DNA of 64,000 nt from assembly GCF_049310905.1 (NCBI RefSeq), contig NZ_JBMEMN010000001.1:1-64000 (forward strand). The letters run 5' to 3'. Under the pieces are notes generated by a model. That model saw only the letters and a list, made by a program, of their open reading frames with translations, was not told the origin of the DNA and made no database searches. The translations under genes were made by a program, and so were the position numbers. This stretch comes from Gudongella sp049310905 (GTDB taxonomy: Bacteria; Bacillota; Clostridia; Tissierellales; Tissierellaceae). Of the stretch, positions 16,450-25,361 are shown piece after piece (within the stretch, counting starts at the first letter, position 1; every line of letters starts with the position of its first letter).

Positions 16450-18633
16450 CTATTTAACATCGAAACGATCTGACATCATTACTTTATCCCAAGTTTTAAT
16501 AAAATCATCTACAAACTTTTCCTGATTGTCATCGCTGGCATATACTTCACTAAATGCCCTTAGTTGTGCATGAGAACCAAAAATGAGATCCACTCTTGAT
16601 GCCATCCACTTCCTTTCGTCGCTCCCACGATCAAAGCCTTCAAATGTGCTTTTTTGATCGTCCATTGGTTTCCAGGTGGTGCCCATATCCAAGAGATTTA
16701 CAAAGAAGTCATTACTAAGTGTACCCGGTTTGTCTGTCAAAATCCCAAATGGAGCATTACCATAATTTGTACCTAGTACACGCATGCCGCCAAGCAATAC
16801 AGTCATTTCCGGTGCTGTAAGTTTCAACAGTTGCGCCTTATCTATCAGAAGATCTTCAGGACAAGGGTTTTTGGGGTTCTTCGCGTAATTGATAAAGCCA
16901 TCTGCCTTTGGTTCAAGAAGTCCCATAGCTGCTACATCTGTTTCCTCTTGTGTAGCATCTGTTCTGCCAGCCACAAAAGGCACTTTTTTATTGTAACCAC
17001 CTTTTTCTGCAGCCAATTCTATTGCAGCACAACCACCCAAAACAATAAGGTCCGCCATTGATACTTTTTTTTCTCCATTATCTGCATCGAAATTTTCTTT
17101 AATCTGTTTCAATGCTGCAATCACTTTTTCCAATTCTTCCGGTTGATTGACAATCCAACTCCTTTGGGGCTCAAGTAGAATTCGTGCACCGTTGGCACCA
17201 CCTCTATAATCAGAACCTCTAAAGGTTGATGCGGAAGCCCATGCTGTTCTGACCAATTGGGATACACTTAATCCGCTGGATAATATCTCTTTTTTCAATA
17301 ACTCGATATCGTTATCATCAATCATCTTGTAATCTGCTTCTGGTACAGGATCTTGCCATATAAGATCTTCTTTCGGGACTTCCGGTCCAAGATATCTTGA
17401 TTTTGGACCCATATCCCTATGGGTCAACTTAAACCAGGCTCTGGCAAATGCATCTGCAAAAGCTTCAGGGTTTTCATGATAATATTTGGAAATCGGTTTA
17501 TAAATTGGATCCATACGCAAAGAGAGGTCGGCTGTTGTCATGATCGGCGGTTGTTTATAGGTGCCCTGTGCACTTGGGATGTTATGAGCCTCCGGATCTG
17601 AAGGTACCCATTGCCATGCTCCAGCAGGACTTTTCACCAAATTCCAGTCATGTCCAAATAAGGTATCGAAATAGTTCATATCCCATTCTGTTGGTGTGGA
17701 ATTCCAAGGTCCTTCAATACCGCTTGAAATAGTACTGTCCCCTTTGCCGTCACCAAAACTGTTCTTCCAACCTAGTCCCATTTCTTCCAAATCAGCTGCT
17801 TCAGGTTCCGGTCCTACATGAGTCGGACTGGCTGCACCATGACATTTCCCAAAGGTATGACCCCCAGCAACCAAGGCTACAGTTTCTTCATCATTCATTG
17901 CCATACGTTCAAACGTATCTCTTACGTCTTTTCCTGATGCCACAGCATCAGGAACACCGTTAGGTCCTTCTGGGTTAACGTAGATCAGCCCCATCTGGAC
18001 AGCCGCCAAGGGATTCTCCAAGTCTCTTTCGCCGGAATAACGTTTATCATCCAACCATTCCTGTTCCTTTCCCCAATAAACATCATCTTCAGACTCCCAG
18101 ATATCTTCACGTCCACCACCGAATCCAAAAGTCTTGAAACCCATGGATTCCAAGGCACAATTACCTGTAAGAATAATCAGATCAGCCCAGGAGATGCTCT
18201 TACCGTATTTTTTCTTAATTGGCCAAAGCAACCTTCTAGCTTTATCCAGATTTATATTATCAGGCCAACTATTCAGAGGTGCAAATCTCTGGTTACCTGA
18301 ACCCGAACCACCTCTTCCATCACCGGCTCTATAAGTTCCGGCACTGTGCCATGCCATACGGATAAACAATCCACCATAATGACCATAGTCTGCAGGCCAC
18401 CAATCCTGTGAATCCGTCATCAGGTCATGTAAATCTTTTTTCAAAGCATAATAATCCAGCTTTTTGAATTCATTAGCGTAGCAAAAATCCTTTCCCATTG
18501 GATTGACTTTCTCTGAGTGCAGCTGCAGCACTTTTAAATCCAACTGTTCCGGCCACCAATCCTTGTTGGTTGTTCCTTTGATCGGCCTAGTTCCGGTTGC
18601 TCCCGTTACCGGGCATCTTCCATGTTCACTCAT
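16450..18633 (-). CDS. katG: catalase-peroxidase
   Basis: A bifunctional haem enzyme that removes hydrogen peroxide. The 727-residue length is normal for KatG with its N- and C-terminal peroxidase domains. Distal residues are Arg92, Trp95 and His96 (RMAWH); proximal His259 lies in GGHTFGKCHG. The Trp-Tyr-Met crosslink needed for catalase activity is present as Trp95, Tyr218 and Met244, so the enzyme should be a true catalase. AAAGGAG precedes the ATG. It stands alone between unrelated genes. KatG is patchy among anaerobic clostridia, so horizontal acquisition is possible; no clear PerR box was found upstream. Confidence 0.95.
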   Translation of the reverse strand: MSEHGRCPVTGATGTRPIKGTTNKDWWPEQLDLKVLQLHSEKVNPMGKDFCYANEFKKLDYYALKKDLHDLMTDSQDWWPADYGHYGGLFIRMAWHSAGTYRAGDGRGGSGSGNQRFAPLNSWPDNINLDKARRLLWPIKKKYGKSISWADLIILTGNCALESMGFKTFGFGGGREDIWESEDDVYWGKEQEWLDDKRYSGERDLENPLAAVQMGLIYVNPEGPNGVPDAVASGKDVRDTFERMAMNDEETVALVAGGHTFGKCHGAASPTHVGPEPEAADLEEMGLGWKNSFGDGKGDSTISSGIEGPWNSTPTEWDMNYFDTLFGHDWNLVKSPAGAWQWVPSDPEAHNIPSAQGTYKQPPIMTTADLSLRMDPIYKPISKYYHENPEAFADAFARAWFKLTHRDMGPKSRYLGPEVPKEDLIWQDPVPEADYKMIDDNDIELLKKEILSSGLSVSQLVRTAWASASTFRGSDYRGGANGARILLEPQRSWIVNQPEELEKVIAALKQIKENFDADNGEKKVSMADLIVLGGCAAIELAAEKGGYNKKVPFVAGRTDATQEETDVAAMGLLEPKADGFINYAKNPKNPCPEDLLIDKAQLLKLTAPEMTVLLGGMRVLGTNYGNAPFGILTDKPGTLSNDFFVNLLDMGTTWKPMDDQKSTFEGFDRGSDERKWMASRVDLIFGSHAQLRAFSEVYASDDNQEKFVDDFIKTWDKVMMSDRFDVK

Positions 18634-19153
18634 AGCACATCTCCTTTCATTTCTTTTGAATGTTGTCTAAAATATCCCTGTTTTTTTAATAATCTGTTTT
18701 TTAATAATCTGTCCTTTTAGATAGCTCATAAGTCAAATAGCAAAAATGCTCCAATCCATGCAATCATTGTACATTATTATCCTATAAGCCATTATCAACG
18801 CCAATTAGTCAAACTTATTTATCAGCCTGAATATCCTAGCTTGTAATGAGTACTATATATGTCTGTCATATACCCTGAATACGCTATTCAAAACTCAAAA
18901 CCTGAGTGCAAATGATTTAGCAAGTACCGTAAAATACGATATTCTCTCACTTCAATAACCTAATTCAAAACATCTCAATTCAACTATTCAAATGTCGCCA
19001 AAACTTTCACAATTGTTGGAACTCTTCCAATCTTTTACATCAAACTAAGTTTAAGTAAAATATCTTTTTCTAAAGCCATTTTGTGATATCATAATAAGGA
19101 AAGTAAGTCTGGTTTTATAATATTAGACTAGGTTGTATAAATTGGGGGATATC
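18634..19153. other. intergenic region upstream of katG and the 19154 gene
   Basis: About 520 AT-rich bases between divergent genes. Besides the tandem repeat at 18681-18711 I see no RNA motif or ORF. A TTGATA followed by TAATGT on the minus strand (around 18795-18768) is a weak katG promoter candidate. Confidence 0.35.
18681..18711. repeat. short tandem repeat in the katG leader
   Basis: Two units, TTTTTTTAATAATCTG and TTTTTTAATAATCTG, lie head to tail about 48 bases upstream of the katG start. Confidence 0.7.
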
Positions 19154-20785
19154 ATGTTTAAAATCAAATCATATTTTAATCAATCCAACAAAGGACCCAT
19201 GATCATTATCATTTTTATCTTACTATGTTTATATGGGTTTACTATGTCGAGATTCTTAGCCTCTGGACCTTCAGAGGGTTTTAGTCGTGAAGTTGAGATT
19301 GGTACAGTTAAGTCGGGAGAAAAAAACTATATAGATAGTCATGTAAGTACTTTAGTTCTATCGGATGCGGAAATACTCGTCACTGCAGTTGATCATCAAC
19401 TAGTCAAGTTATATAAAGTATCTAGATTAGGAAAAGTCATTGAAGAAGATGTCCTTGATTTGAACTTATTTCATGCAAGAGAGATTTCAACCAGTATAGA
19501 TCATGAAGGCATCCTTACAATTATGTACCTTGAAGACGATTTATATAAGGTCTTAATTGATTTAGATACCCTTGAATTTAAGCGGACAAGAATTGCAGAA
19601 GAAGTGAAATTTTTTTTGAGAAACGGTCAAACCATTGTATTTCAGCATGCTTCTGATCTTTATGGTATGAATGTTGAAGACCCTGGTAAAGTCATGCCAT
19701 TACTGGCAGGTCCTATAAAATCATATTCGCTGGATCAAGACGAAAGCACAGGCATCTACCATTTGATGGCTACTATCAATAATGCCAATGAAGTGGATCT
19801 TGTTTATATTCAGTTCAATGAAGATTTAGAGATTGAAAAAAACTTTCTAATAGAAGAAGGCTCAACCAATACCCATTTAAAATTTATTCGAGATCTCCAC
19901 GTAGAAGAGGACCTTGTAACCGGTATTTTTGTTTGGAAGGATCCCAGATATGGTGAAAACAATCTGACTGTTCACCGGTACGACATTCACACATCCAAAA
20001 AGCTAACAGATTACCGTCGAATATTTTCTATACATGACAGCCCACCTACAATCCTTGATGTAAAAGATGATCAAGTAAAAATATTAATTCAAGAAAGTGT
20101 ACATTACGGTGTAAACTGCGTAGTGGTTCTTGTGTCTGAAGATCAAGAAACCCAAATTACACCGCTGACAAAAACAAAGAATTTAAGTCTAAGTTCAAGT
20201 TACTTTGAATTTGGTGAGGATCAGGGACTGGTATTTTTTGACTTAGTTGATAACAATAAAGTCATTTATTTTGCATCATCCAATCAAGACCTTGTTGAAA
20301 AGACAACAGAAGCTCTAACCATTAATCCCACTAGAATTATTGGTATGTTTCTTATGGCAGTGGTCTTAGCTGCATTATTCAGCACTGTTTATTATGTCTT
20401 GGCTGTTGGTGTTCTTCCTTTTCTATTGCTTATAATAATGAATAAGTTTTTACCGGATTTTAAAAACAAGGAATATGTTAAAAGTCTTGTGTGTGCAATC
20501 CTACACTTGGCGTTAAAGATATCACTTATCTATTATATTATTCACGTAATGGGGACATTTATTTTAAGGCCTCTCACGATAGGTAACGAACCTTATATTT
20601 ATATATTTATGGTATTCACAAGTATAATTTCTTATTATTTGATGGTGCGTCACTATCGGTGGAACCGAGAATATGAGAGCACAATAACACTGTCTTATTT
20701 ATATTTTTTATTCTATGAATACATTATTTTTACTTTAGTCGTATTTATTTATATTGTAACCTATATGGTCATTGGTAAAATTTAG
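19154..20785 (+). CDS. unrecognised membrane protein with large extracytoplasmic domain
   Basis: I do not recognise this 543-residue protein. Residues about 14-35 are a signal-anchor helix. Residues 45-385 form a soluble region with many short beta-prone segments and repeated acidic turns (for example LVLSDAEILVTAVDHQLVKL), as in beta-propeller-type sensor domains. The C-terminal 150 residues hold about five transmembrane helices (near 390-435, 455-480, 490-512 and 520-542). GGGGGATATC before ATG 19154 sets the start. No operon partner is present. A role in envelope sensing or export would be a guess. Confidence 0.75.
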   Translation: MFKIKSYFNQSNKGPMIIIIFILLCLYGFTMSRFLASGPSEGFSREVEIGTVKSGEKNYIDSHVSTLVLSDAEILVTAVDHQLVKLYKVSRLGKVIEEDVLDLNLFHAREISTSIDHEGILTIMYLEDDLYKVLIDLDTLEFKRTRIAEEVKFFLRNGQTIVFQHASDLYGMNVEDPGKVMPLLAGPIKSYSLDQDESTGIYHLMATINNANEVDLVYIQFNEDLEIEKNFLIEEGSTNTHLKFIRDLHVEEDLVTGIFVWKDPRYGENNLTVHRYDIHTSKKLTDYRRIFSIHDSPPTILDVKDDQVKILIQESVHYGVNCVVVLVSEDQETQITPLTKTKNLSLSSSYFEFGEDQGLVFFDLVDNNKVIYFASSNQDLVEKTTEALTINPTRIIGMFLMAVVLAALFSTVYYVLAVGVLPFLLLIIMNKFLPDFKNKEYVKSLVCAILHLALKISLIYYIIHVMGTFILRPLTIGNEPYIYIFMVFTSIISYYLMVRHYRWNREYESTITLSYLYFLFYEYIIFTLVVFIYIVTYMVIGKI

Positions 20786-20981
20786 CTGATTAAAAGACTC
20801 AACATATACTCTGCCATTTCCTTATCGTGAATTGTGAATGGCATAAAGGGTTTCTAGCTCACGGATGGCCTTCTTTCGATATTTGGCCACCATCGTTCTA
20901 CTGATGTAAATCTTCTAGCTCGTGACATTTAAGTTCAGATATCTTCTACATAAATCTGCATAAAATTCTTCAAAAAATACT

Positions 20982-21006
20982 AAAAACCCACTGAAATCAG
21001 CGGGTT
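20982..21006 (-). terminator. terminator of ssrA
   Basis: On the minus strand AACCCGCTGA pairs with TCAGTGGGTT (one mismatch), followed by TTTTAG. It begins about 30 bases past the tmRNA 3' end. Confidence 0.8.
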
Positions 21007-21036
21007 CTATTTTGTATCAAAATTTGGATGTTATAA

Positions 21037-21387
21037 TGGTGGAGGCGGTGAGTGTCGAACTCACGTCCGAAAATCCTTCCACAAGAGCTTCTCCGAGCGC
21101 AGCCAGCAATTTAAGATTCCCCCGGCTCATCTCCTACTGACAGGATATGAGTTTCGGTAGCTTCATAAGTTCCGTTTCCAGCTCAAAGCTTTGCCGGACT
21201 CGGTTCCCCACTAAAATGACGATTCAATCCAGGTCGTGGGAATCCCGGTTAAATCGAGCGCCTAAATTAGGCTGCTAATGCGTAATTATCGTTTGCGTTT
21301 AATTAGTTTTGCCACTTTTTTCGTTGCTTGGCGACAACGGCTCGCTACTCCTGATTCCGTATTCCCGTCGAAACCAAATTCGCCCCC
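21037..21387 (-). ncRNA. ssrA: tmRNA (ssrA), tag ANDNYALAA
   Basis: Rescues stalled ribosomes together with SmpB. The 5' end GGGGGCGAATTTGG pairs with CGCCTCC before an encoded CCA at the 3' end, forming the tRNA-like acceptor stem (one G-U pair). The T-arm reads GTTCGA. The tag ORF occupies 21267-21296 on the minus strand: GCA resume codon, then AAC GAT AAT TAC GCA TTA GCA GCC, TAA, giving ANDNYALAA, a normal clostridial-type degradation tag. Length is 351 bases. It directly follows smpB. Confidence 0.96.
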
Positions 21388-21406
21388 TCTTATTTGCTAC
21401 ATATGA

Positions 21407-21435
21407 ATTATAACATATGTTCGACTTTCTGTCAA
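21407..21435 (-). promoter_or_regulatory. consensus promoter of ssrA
   Basis: On the minus strand a perfect TTGACA (21435-21430) and perfect TATAAT (21412-21407) are exactly 17 bases apart. Transcription would begin near 21400, leaving a leader of about 13 bases for RNase P to remove. Confidence 0.85.
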
Positions 21436-21443
21436 TTACACCA

Positions 21444-21908
21444 TTATTGGTATTTTTCGCTGGAATGCTGCTGTATTCTTCTTTCGGCGTCTTTTTTAGC
21501 CATGGTCTGTCTCTTATCAAACAACTTCTTACCTTTTGCAAGAGCAATCTCAACCTTGACACGACCATCCTTCAGATAAATGGAAAGTGGTACCAAGGTG
21601 AATCCCTTTTGCTGGGTTTCACCTATCAGTTTTCTAATCTCACGTCTGTGCAGAAGCAGTTTTCTCTTCCTCACAGGATCTACATTGTGAATGTTGCCTT
21701 GTTCATAAGGACTTATATGCATTCCTGTTATAAACACTTCTCCTCTTTCGATGGAAGCGTACGATTCCTTGATATTCACTTTGCCCAGTCTGATGGACTT
21801 TACTTCCGTTCCTTTAAGTACAATTCCAGCCTCAAAGGTATCCTCTATAAAGAATTCGTGTCTTGCTTTTTTATTAGATGCTATTAATTTTGTGCCTGTT
21901 TTCTTCAT
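21444..21908 (-). CDS. smpB: SsrA-binding protein
   Basis: Binds the tRNA-like domain of tmRNA and places it in the empty ribosomal A site. The 154-residue protein has the SmpB core: NKKARHEFFIEDTFEAGIVL, GTEVKSIRLGKVNIKESYA, the LLLHRREI segment, and the basic C-terminal tail KGKKLFDKRQTMAKKDAERR. Two in-frame ATGs lie 9 bases apart; AAAGGATG overlaps the first, so 21908 is preferred. It sits between rnr and ssrA, the classic order. Confidence 0.95.
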   Translation of the reverse strand: MKKTGTKLIASNKKARHEFFIEDTFEAGIVLKGTEVKSIRLGKVNIKESYASIERGEVFITGMHISPYEQGNIHNVDPVRKRKLLLHRREIRKLIGETQQKGFTLVPLSIYLKDGRVKVEIALAKGKKLFDKRQTMAKKDAERRIQQHSSEKYQ

Positions 21909-21953
21909 TAGTTTCATCCTTTAATAATTTTGTCGTAATTGAGTTTAGCAAAT

Positions 21954-24101
21954 TTAATCCTCTGTGTCAACTTCCTCATTTATAAGCTGAAAGTCAATAT
22001 TTTTTTTGCCGATATCAGCACCGATGACTTTTATTCTTACAGGATCACCCAATCTGTAGGCTTTCTTTGTTCTCTCTCCAACTATCATATAGTTGTCCTC
22101 ATCAAAGAAGTAGAAATCATCAACCATATTACTGAAATGTACTAGTCCTTCTATTGTATTCTCAAGCTGTACAAATAATCCAAAGCTGGTCACTGAAGAC
22201 ACCAGGCCTTCGTATTCCTCGCCGATTCGCTCAGCCATATACTGGGCCTTCTTAAGATCGTCAACCTCTCTCTCGGCCTCCTCAGCCCTTCTCTCTGTCA
22301 TTGAAGTATGCTCGGCTATTTCAGGCAGCAATCCTTCCAGCAGATTCAGTTTCTTTTCACTCAACTGTCCATGGAGTGAATCCTTTATAATCCTGTGTAT
22401 TTGAAGATCTGGGTATCTTCTTATTGGTGATGTAAAGTGTGAATAGTACTGAGCTGCCAATCCAAAATGAATGCCTGGTTCAGCACTGTATATTGCTTTT
22501 TGCATGGTTCTTAAAAGTAATGTTGATATTACCGGTTCTTCTCTTTTTCCTTTGATTTCCTGAGTTAAAATTTGGAAATCCTTTGGATGAAGCTCCTTGC
22601 CCTTCATAGAGTATCCAAAATTATGAATGAACTTCTGAAAATCCTCTACTCTCTCACTTTTTGGCTCCTCGTGTATTCTGTAAAGGAAAGGAATTTCCTC
22701 CCAGAAAAATCTTTCTGCCACTGTCTCATTTGTTACAAGCATAAATTCTTCAATAAGTCTGTTGGCAATTCTTCTATCCCGCTTTCTTACATCAACGGGC
22801 TTTCCATCTTCATCCAGCTCAATATAGGTTTCAGGAAAATCAAAATCAATACTTCCTCTTTTATCTCTGTGTCTTCTAAGAATATCCATTAACTCTTTCA
22901 TGAGGAATATGTCATCCGCCACTAATGCAAGCTTTTCTGCTGCTTTTTCATCTGTTCCTTCAAGAAGATCCGAAACATCATCATACACAAGCCTTGCCTT
23001 GCTATTAATTATTGATTCATGTATCTCATGGTAGACTACTTTTCCATTCTTGTCTATATCCATAAAAACAGTCATTGTCAATCTGTCTACATTAGGATTA
23101 AGTGAACATATTCCATTGCTCAGTTCATGTGGCAGCATTGGTATAACCCTATCAAGTAGATAGACAGAATTTCCTCTCTTCAGTGCTTCCTTGTCCAACT
23201 GGGTTCCTGGTCTTACATAATGAGTTACATCTGCGATGTGCACTCCAAGTCTGAATTTTCCGTTTTGTAGCTTTTCAATTGAAATTGCGTCATCCAAGTC
23301 CTTTGCATCTGCTCCATCTATTGTAAATATATTTAGTTCCCGTAAGTCTTTTCTGTTTCTGATCTCCTGATCATCGATTACTGATGGCACCTTAAGTGCA
23401 TCCGCCCTCACCTCTTCAGGGAATTCTTCCGGCAGCTTAAACTGTCTTATAATTGACAATATATCAGTGCCCTTATCAGTCAGATACCCAAGTATTTCAA
23501 TCACAGAACCCTCTGGATTTCTCCTGAACTCTGGCCATTTTTCGATTCCTACCACAACTTTTTGACCGTCCTTGGCTTTTAGTGTCTTTCCTTTAGGTAT
23601 AAATATGTCATAAGCAATCTTGTGATTGTCAGGAATTACAAATCCAAAGTTTCCACTGTCTTCATAAGTACCTATTACTGACTCATTGGCTCGTTCAAGA
23701 ACTCTTATTACTTCGCCTTCCTGCTTTCTTCCTTCTTGCTTTCTTCCTTCCTGTCTACCCTTTATCAGGTTGGCTACAACCTTGTCACCATGCATCGCTG
23801 TATTCATCGAATCAGCAGGTATAAAGATATCTTCCCCCGGTCTATCCTTTGATATTACAAATCCAAAGCCTTTTTCATTTCCTTCCAATCTTCCAATTAC
23901 AAGAAACTCAGGATTGATAAGACCATATCTGTCATTTCTAGCCTTTAGTATTAGTCCTTCTTTTTCCATGTCATCCAATATCTTAAAGAAATCTTTTTGC
24001 TCCTTCTTTCCAATATTGAATCTGGCAGCAAGTTCTTCTTTGAGAAGCGGCTTGTATTTCTTGCTTTCCATCAGTTTTATAATCTCTTCCCGTAAAATCA
24101 T
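21954..24101 (-). CDS. rnr: ribonuclease R
   Basis: A 3'-5' exoribonuclease that degrades structured RNA and works with tmRNA-SmpB on faulty mRNAs. The 715-residue protein has an N-terminal winged-helix region, two cold-shock OB domains (RLEGNEKGFGFVI and GTYEDSGNFGFVIP), the RNB catalytic domain with TIDGADAKDLDDAIS and FGLAAQYYSHFTSPIRRYPD, and a C-terminal S1 domain (GLVSSVTSFGLFVQLENTIEGLVH). A run of repeated Gly-Arg-Lys-Gln-Glu lies between the OB domains. The ATG at 24101 follows GGGGG by 8 bases; an upstream TTG is not needed. Confidence 0.95.
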   Translation of the reverse strand: MILREEIIKLMESKKYKPLLKEELAARFNIGKKEQKDFFKILDDMEKEGLILKARNDRYGLINPEFLVIGRLEGNEKGFGFVISKDRPGEDIFIPADSMNTAMHGDKVVANLIKGRQEGRKQEGRKQEGEVIRVLERANESVIGTYEDSGNFGFVIPDNHKIAYDIFIPKGKTLKAKDGQKVVVGIEKWPEFRRNPEGSVIEILGYLTDKGTDILSIIRQFKLPEEFPEEVRADALKVPSVIDDQEIRNRKDLRELNIFTIDGADAKDLDDAISIEKLQNGKFRLGVHIADVTHYVRPGTQLDKEALKRGNSVYLLDRVIPMLPHELSNGICSLNPNVDRLTMTVFMDIDKNGKVVYHEIHESIINSKARLVYDDVSDLLEGTDEKAAEKLALVADDIFLMKELMDILRRHRDKRGSIDFDFPETYIELDEDGKPVDVRKRDRRIANRLIEEFMLVTNETVAERFFWEEIPFLYRIHEEPKSERVEDFQKFIHNFGYSMKGKELHPKDFQILTQEIKGKREEPVISTLLLRTMQKAIYSAEPGIHFGLAAQYYSHFTSPIRRYPDLQIHRIIKDSLHGQLSEKKLNLLEGLLPEIAEHTSMTERRAEEAEREVDDLKKAQYMAERIGEEYEGLVSSVTSFGLFVQLENTIEGLVHFSNMVDDFYFFDEDNYMIVGERTKKAYRLGDPVRIKVIGADIGKKNIDFQLINEEVDTED

Positions 24102-24145
24102 CGCAAATCCCCCTTCTTTCAATACTTAGTATTTACCCTCTCTTT

Positions 24146-24184
24146 GAAAAAAAATGTAAGATATTTTAAATATCTTACATTTTA
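24146..24184 (-). terminator. terminator of the hydrolase-murF-ddl operon
   Basis: On the minus strand ATGTAAGATATTT pairs with AAATATCTTACAT, followed by eight T residues. The stem starts inside the last codons of ddl. Confidence 0.85.
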
Positions 24185-25344
24185 CCTGTTTTCGCGCCAA
24201 ATTGAGTTCTATTGAACAGATTTGAATCGTAAACATACATATTACTGTTCTTTTCTTTATGTGTTATCAGGGAAATTTCTATCATTCTATTTACCAATGC
24301 CTTGAAGTCATAGCCCCTGCCTTCCCATAGGTAAAATGCAATTGAACCTGGAAGAGTATTTATTTCATTTACAAATACCTTTCCACTCTTATCTATTAGG
24401 AAATCTATTCTTGCGTTTCCTCTTCCATCTATGACAGTAAATGCTTTTCGTGCCAGCTCTTCTATTTCCAATCTTGTTTTGTCCTCGAGATTAGCTGGTA
24501 TTGCTCTGTTACATCCAGCGGAATCTGTAGTCTTTGAGTCCTTTCTTACATACTTATCCTCAAATGAAAGTATTTCACTCCAGCCTAGCGGTTCCTCACA
24601 CTCTGAAACCTCTACTTCAAAATCATATCCCATTACTGCACAATTTATTTCTCTAGGTTCTTCAACAGCCTTCTCAACAATAATCTTTCTATCGTAGCTC
24701 GCCGCAATTTCAAGAGCTATCTCGAGCATTTCTCTATTTTTTGCTTTTGAAATACCAATACTTGAACCAAGATTTGAAGGTTTTACAAATACCGGGTATC
24801 CAAGTTTACTCTCAACTTCTTGAATTGATCCAATTTTATCGTTTTCCCACTGACTTCTGTAGAACCAAATATAATCAACCACTGGTATGCCATTGGCCTT
24901 GTAGACATCTTTCATTACAATCTTATCCATTCCAACTGATGATGCAAGAAGCCCTGCTCCAACGTATGGTTTGTTTACGAATTCCAACAAACCTTGTGAG
25001 GATCCATCTTCTCCATTAGTACCATGAAATGCCGGAAAAAAAACATCAACCGTCTCTATTATTTTCTTTCCAAACATCCCCATTTCCTCAGGATGTGTAT
25101 AAAGGTTACCATCGTTGTGATTTGGAGATAACACTATTCTCTTGGCATCCTTGAAATCATTGTTCTTGTAGCTCTCAAAGCTAAGAAGTGATTTGCCCGT
25201 TAACCACTGACCTTCCTTGTTAATATAGATTGCCACAGGCTCATATTTGCTTCTGTCCAAATTTTCAATAATCTGCATTGCTGTTATTACTGAAACCTCG
25301 TGTTCAACACTTCTTCCTCCAAAAAGTATACCTACTTTTTTCAT
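24175..25344 (-). CDS. ddl: D-alanine--D-alanine ligase (Ddl-like)
   Basis: ATP-grasp ligase that makes the D-Ala-D-Ala dipeptide for cell-wall synthesis. The 389-residue protein begins VGILFGGRSVEHEVSVI and has HGTNGEDGSSQG (107-118), FVKPSNLGSSIGISK and the NEINTLPGSIAFYLW end. It is longer than classic DdlB. The region corresponding to the omega loop reads FEDKY (261-265) with an insertion after it, so a second substrate other than D-Ala cannot be excluded. It is last in an operon with the MurF-like ligase, which would use the dipeptide. Confidence 0.88.
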   Translation of the reverse strand: MKKVGILFGGRSVEHEVSVITAMQIIENLDRSKYEPVAIYINKEGQWLTGKSLLSFESYKNNDFKDAKRIVLSPNHNDGNLYTHPEEMGMFGKKIIETVDVFFPAFHGTNGEDGSSQGLLEFVNKPYVGAGLLASSVGMDKIVMKDVYKANGIPVVDYIWFYRSQWENDKIGSIQEVESKLGYPVFVKPSNLGSSIGISKAKNREMLEIALEIAASYDRKIIVEKAVEEPREINCAVMGYDFEVEVSECEEPLGWSEILSFEDKYVRKDSKTTDSAGCNRAIPANLEDKTRLEIEELARKAFTVIDGRGNARIDFLIDKSGKVFVNEINTLPGSIAFYLWEGRGYDFKALVNRMIEISLITHKEKNSNMYVYDSNLFNRTQFGAKTGKM

Positions 25345-25361
25345 TGTGAGACCTCCTCTTG

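Noticed and set aside
18634..18800. A PerR box upstream of katG
   Set aside because: TTATAGGATAATAAT on the minus strand shares too few positions with the TTATAATNATTATAA consensus to be called.
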